Source of the DNA: Methanoculleus sp.
GTDB taxonomy: Archaea > Halobacteriota > Methanomicrobia > Methanomicrobiales > Methanoculleaceae
Assembly: GCA_023230425.1 (NCBI GenBank)
Contig: JALNXI010000087.1
Location: 1-8,018, forward strand
Direction of reading: 5' to 3'
Length of the DNA stretch: 8,018 nt
The notes beneath the pieces are model-generated. The model was given only the letters and a program-made list of their open reading frames with translations. It made no database searches and had not been told where the DNA came from. The translations under genes were made by a program, and so were the position numbers. This document shows, piece by piece, positions 6,380-8,018 of the stretch; the stretch's first letter is position 1, and each line of letters begins with the position of its first letter.

Positions 6380-6742
6380 ATGAACTGGAGCCCCGAACAG
6401 CGGAGACTGGCGGAGAAATACCGGAGCCTCAACGATATCCCCGTAGACGAGCGGCGGTACAAGTGCCACACCTGCCATTTCGTCGTAGATGAGACCCCCT
6501 GCCCTCACTGCGGCGAGTCGTCGCTTGAGGTCATGTGCCCGCTCGACCACTGCGACTGCCATCACTCCATCGTCGAGAGCATCGAGTACTGCCCGCTCTG
6601 CGGCCATGCCGTCTGCCCGGAGTGCGGGAGCCACGATGTCATGCAGATCAGCAGGGTCACTGGATATCTCCAGGACGTAGCGGGCTGGAACGCGGGCAAA
6701 CAGCAAGAGTTGAAAGATAGAACCCATTACTCTGTCGTATGA
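6380..6742 (+). CDS. stand-alone NrdD-like glycyl-radical/zinc-ribbon protein
   Basis: A 120-residue protein whose C-terminal half resembles the end of class III anaerobic ribonucleotide reductase NrdD. CPLCG...CPECG (71-83) matches the four-Cys zinc site. SRVTGYL (91-97) matches the glycyl-radical loop, with G95 as the radical glycine. WNAGKQQELKDR (103-114) matches the conserved tail. The roughly 550-residue catalytic barrel is absent. The N-terminal half adds C29/C32, C41/C44 and C53/C58/C60, probably a second zinc site. Similar short archaeal proteins are, as I recall, annotated as anaerobic ribonucleoside-triphosphate reductase, but this one cannot be a reductase alone. It could act as a spare radical domain, as GrcA does for pyruvate formate-lyase, or as a zinc-binding regulator; both ideas are inference. 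The mRNA is probably leaderless, and the stop overlaps the cbiZ start (ATGA). Confidence 0.85.
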   Translation: MNWSPEQRRLAEKYRSLNDIPVDERRYKCHTCHFVVDETPCPHCGESSLEVMCPLDHCDCHHSIVESIEYCPLCGHAVCPECGSHDVMQISRVTGYLQDVAGWNAGKQQELKDRTHYSVV

Positions 6743-7623
6743 CATATTTTGTCAGGGACGATACTCTTCTCCTCCGCGGCCGGTTCCGGGCAGCCAGCAC
6801 CGGCATCAACGGCGGTATCACCGACGTCACGACGGTCCTGAACCACACGGTGCCGCACGATTTTTGTGACGAACCGCGGCGCTACCTCGACCTTCTCGCC
6901 GCCCGGCACGGCCTCTTCCGTGAGTACTTCGGGCTCCTGACCGCTGTTGATATGCGTCACCTCTGCGTGCTCCAGTATGACTTCGTCACGGTCTTCATCA
7001 CCGCCGGGGTGACGAACCCGACCCCCCCCATCACCGCTCCGCATACCATCAACATCATCGCCCACAGCCGGGAGGGGATGTGCGACGCGGCGCTCCTCGA
7101 GACGATCGTCACGGTGACCGGGGCGAAAGCCCAGGCGCTCCACGACCTCGGCTACGATTTTCCCGGCACCACTACGGATGCGGTCGCCGTCGCCTGCGAG
7201 CGCGACGCCGCCCCGGTACATACCTATGCCGGGACACTGACCGAAGTCGGCCGGCGGGTCCATGCAGCCGTCCTCTACGGTGTCCCGGAGGCCCTCGCAC
7301 GACAGCAGGGGGAGATCCGGCGGAGCGGCCCGTCATTCTTCATCTACAGCCGTTACGGCGGAGAACACTGGCTGGAGTGGGAGAAGGAGGGGTGTCCCTA
7401 CTACCCCTGCCATTTTCCAGGCCAGCGGTGCGACTACTGCTACTGTCCCTGCTACCCCTGCACCGACGAGGAACTCGGAGAATGGGTCGAGAGTTCGAAC
7501 GGCGGCAGGATCTGGGGGTGCGCGAGCTGCACGCTCCTGCACATTCCGGAGGTTGCAGACTACGTAAAAAGAAATCCCGAGGCCACTCTCGCCGAGCTCA
7601 AGCGCCTCCGGGACCGGTTGTGA
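6739..7623 (+). CDS. cbiZ: adenosylcobinamide amidohydrolase with C-terminal Cys-rich domain
   Basis: CbiZ cleaves the aminopropanol side chain of adenosylcobinamide to give adenosylcobyric acid, letting archaea salvage incomplete corrinoids. Residues 1 to about 195 are the CbiZ domain: FITAGVTNPTP (86-96), INIIAHSREGMCDAALLET (104-122) and DLGYDFPGTTTDAVAVACE (136-154) are its hallmarks. Residues 198-294 are a separate cysteine-rich domain with C219, C223, C231, C234, C236, C238, C241, C261 and C264, resembling the small zinc-finger-like family COG2158; it probably binds metal. The start overlaps the upstream stop by four bases, with only a weak GAAAGAT before it. The stop codon lies on the end of the neighbouring transposable element, so a few native C-terminal residues may have been replaced. 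Confidence 0.93.
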   Translation: MTYFVRDDTLLLRGRFRAASTGINGGITDVTTVLNHTVPHDFCDEPRRYLDLLAARHGLFREYFGLLTAVDMRHLCVLQYDFVTVFITAGVTNPTPPITAPHTINIIAHSREGMCDAALLETIVTVTGAKAQALHDLGYDFPGTTTDAVAVACERDAAPVHTYAGTLTEVGRRVHAAVLYGVPEALARQQGEIRRSGPSFFIYSRYGGEHWLEWEKEGCPYYPCHFPGQRCDYCYCPCYPCTDEELGEWVESSNGGRIWGCASCTLLHIPEVADYVKRNPEATLAELKRLRDRL

Positions 7624-8018
7624 ACTACCCCACCCTTCCGGATGGGGCTTCCCGGCTATCATCCCCCTCCCCAGCGGGAGCGAGTCCACAGGCTCGACGG
7701 CACGTTCCGTACCTGAGAGTGCAAACAGTTTGATGTTGATTGCGGCGTTCTGGTCCCGGTCGTGGCGCGTCCCGCAGGTCGGGCAGGTCCATTCCCGGTC
7801 CTTGAGCGTCAGGTCGGTCTTCCGGTAACCGCAGACCGAACAGGTCTTCGAGGAGGGCTCGAACATCCCGATCCGGAGCAGGGGTTTCCCTGCTTCCTGA
7901 CACTTGTATGCCAGCATCGAAACGAACGTTCCCCACCCGGCGTCGCTGATCGCTTGTGCCAGACCGTGATTCTTCACCATGCCGTCCACGTTCAGGGTTT
8001 CCACCGCTAACGCTTGGT
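7333..8018 (-). CDS. tnpB: IS200/IS605-family TnpB, C-terminal part (runs off the right edge)
   Basis: RNA-guided DNA nuclease of IS200/IS605 elements, formerly called OrfB. The frame is open to the window edge (codons read QALAVETLN), so the N-terminal part lies outside. Visible family features are AVETLNVDGMVKNH, with the RuvC-II Glu at 7999-8001; the zinc ribbon CSVCG...CPTCG (about 7774-7842); and HDRDQNAAIN, with the RuvC-III Asp in the DRD segment near 7753-7761. The nuclease core that can be seen is intact. Family resemblance ends near 7715. The frame meets no stop at the element end and continues about 97 codons antisense into cbiZ, to a TGA at 7333-7335. A TAG in another frame (7625-7627) lies in the right-end motif, so a frameshift near the 3' end is possible. 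Confidence 0.85.
   Translation of the reverse strand, partial: QALAVETLNVDGMVKNHGLAQAISDAGWGTFVSMLAYKCQEAGKPLLRIGMFEPSSKTCSVCGYRKTDLTLKDREWTCPTCGTRHDRDQNAAINIKLFALSGTERAVEPVDSLPLGRGMIAGKPHPEGWGSSQPVPEALELGESGLGISFYVVCNLRNVQERAARAPPDPAAVRTLDPFSEFLVGAGVAGTVAVVAPLAWKMAGVVGTPLLLPLQPVFSAVTAVDEE
7620..7651 (-). repeat. right-end hairpin of the element and likely omega-RNA scaffold end
   Basis: CCCCACCC (7628-7635) and GGATGGGG (7640-7647) form an 8-bp stem with one C-A mismatch and a TTCC loop. On the minus strand the block reads GAAGCCCC...GGGGTAGTTCAC. In this family the right-end subterminal hairpin is recognised in transposition, and the same region forms the 3' end of the omega RNA that guides TnpB. 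Confidence 0.65.
7620..8018 (-). mobile_element. right part of an IS200/IS605 (IS1341-like) element
   Basis: The tnpB 3' region plus a right-end hairpin next to a host gene identify this as a transposable element of the IS605 group. The left end and any tnpA are outside the window. I place the boundary at 7620, where the minus strand ends in GGGGTAGTTCAC, a terminal motif I recall from many tnpB elements. The exact junction needs an empty-site comparison. Confidence 0.7.

Noticed and set aside
7080..7733. Plus-strand 217-codon frame overlapping cbiZ and the element end
   Set aside because: Arg/Pro-rich shadow frame without motifs; it crosses the host-element junction.
1..8018. tRNA genes, CRISPR arrays or a defence island
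   Set aside because: I saw no tRNA-like acceptor/T-arm set, no regularly spaced direct repeats and no cas genes; the only mobile-element signal is the tnpB end at the right edge.

Overview
The window reads as chromosomal DNA of a GC-rich methanogenic archaeon. I would place it in Methanomicrobiales, near Methanoculleus, but that placement rests on remembered protein character and not on a search. Archaeal markers are a group II chaperonin (thermosome), the TiaS tRNA-Ile2 agmatidine synthetase, an archaeal-type deoxyhypusine synthase, CbiZ corrinoid salvage, TATA-box promoters and near-leaderless starts.

Layout, left to right. Positions 1-152 hold the thermosome terminator and possibly the first codons of another minus-strand gene. 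A thermosome subunit gene (153-1814, minus) has its own promoter just past the end of an upstream HTH regulator gene (1872-2786, minus). The regulator is transcribed divergently from tiaS (2835-4076, plus) across a 48-base region with overlapping promoters. A 622-base stretch (4077-4698) has no convincing protein gene. It does carry a strong TATA box, several strong hairpins and a terminator-like hairpin plus T-run, which together look like an independent structured RNA of about 325 nt. Deoxyhypusine synthase (4699-5634) and OMP decarboxylase pyrF (5631-6266) follow as a translationally coupled pair. A second coupled pair starts from a leaderless promoter: a 120-residue stand-alone NrdD-like glycyl-radical/zinc protein (6380-6742) and a CbiZ adenosylcobinamide amidohydrolase with a C-terminal cysteine-rich domain (6739-7623). 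The right edge is the 3' part of an IS200/IS605-type tnpB on the minus strand. Its right-end hairpin abuts, and apparently supplies, the cbiZ stop codon.

Most genes are housekeeping: protein folding, AUA decoding, aIF5A hypusination and pyrimidine synthesis. The points most worth a second look are the unassigned structured RNA, the tnpB element ending on the cbiZ stop codon with a possible guide into cbiZ, the stand-alone glycyl-radical protein coupled to a B12-salvage enzyme, and the symmetric divergent promoter between the regulator and tiaS.
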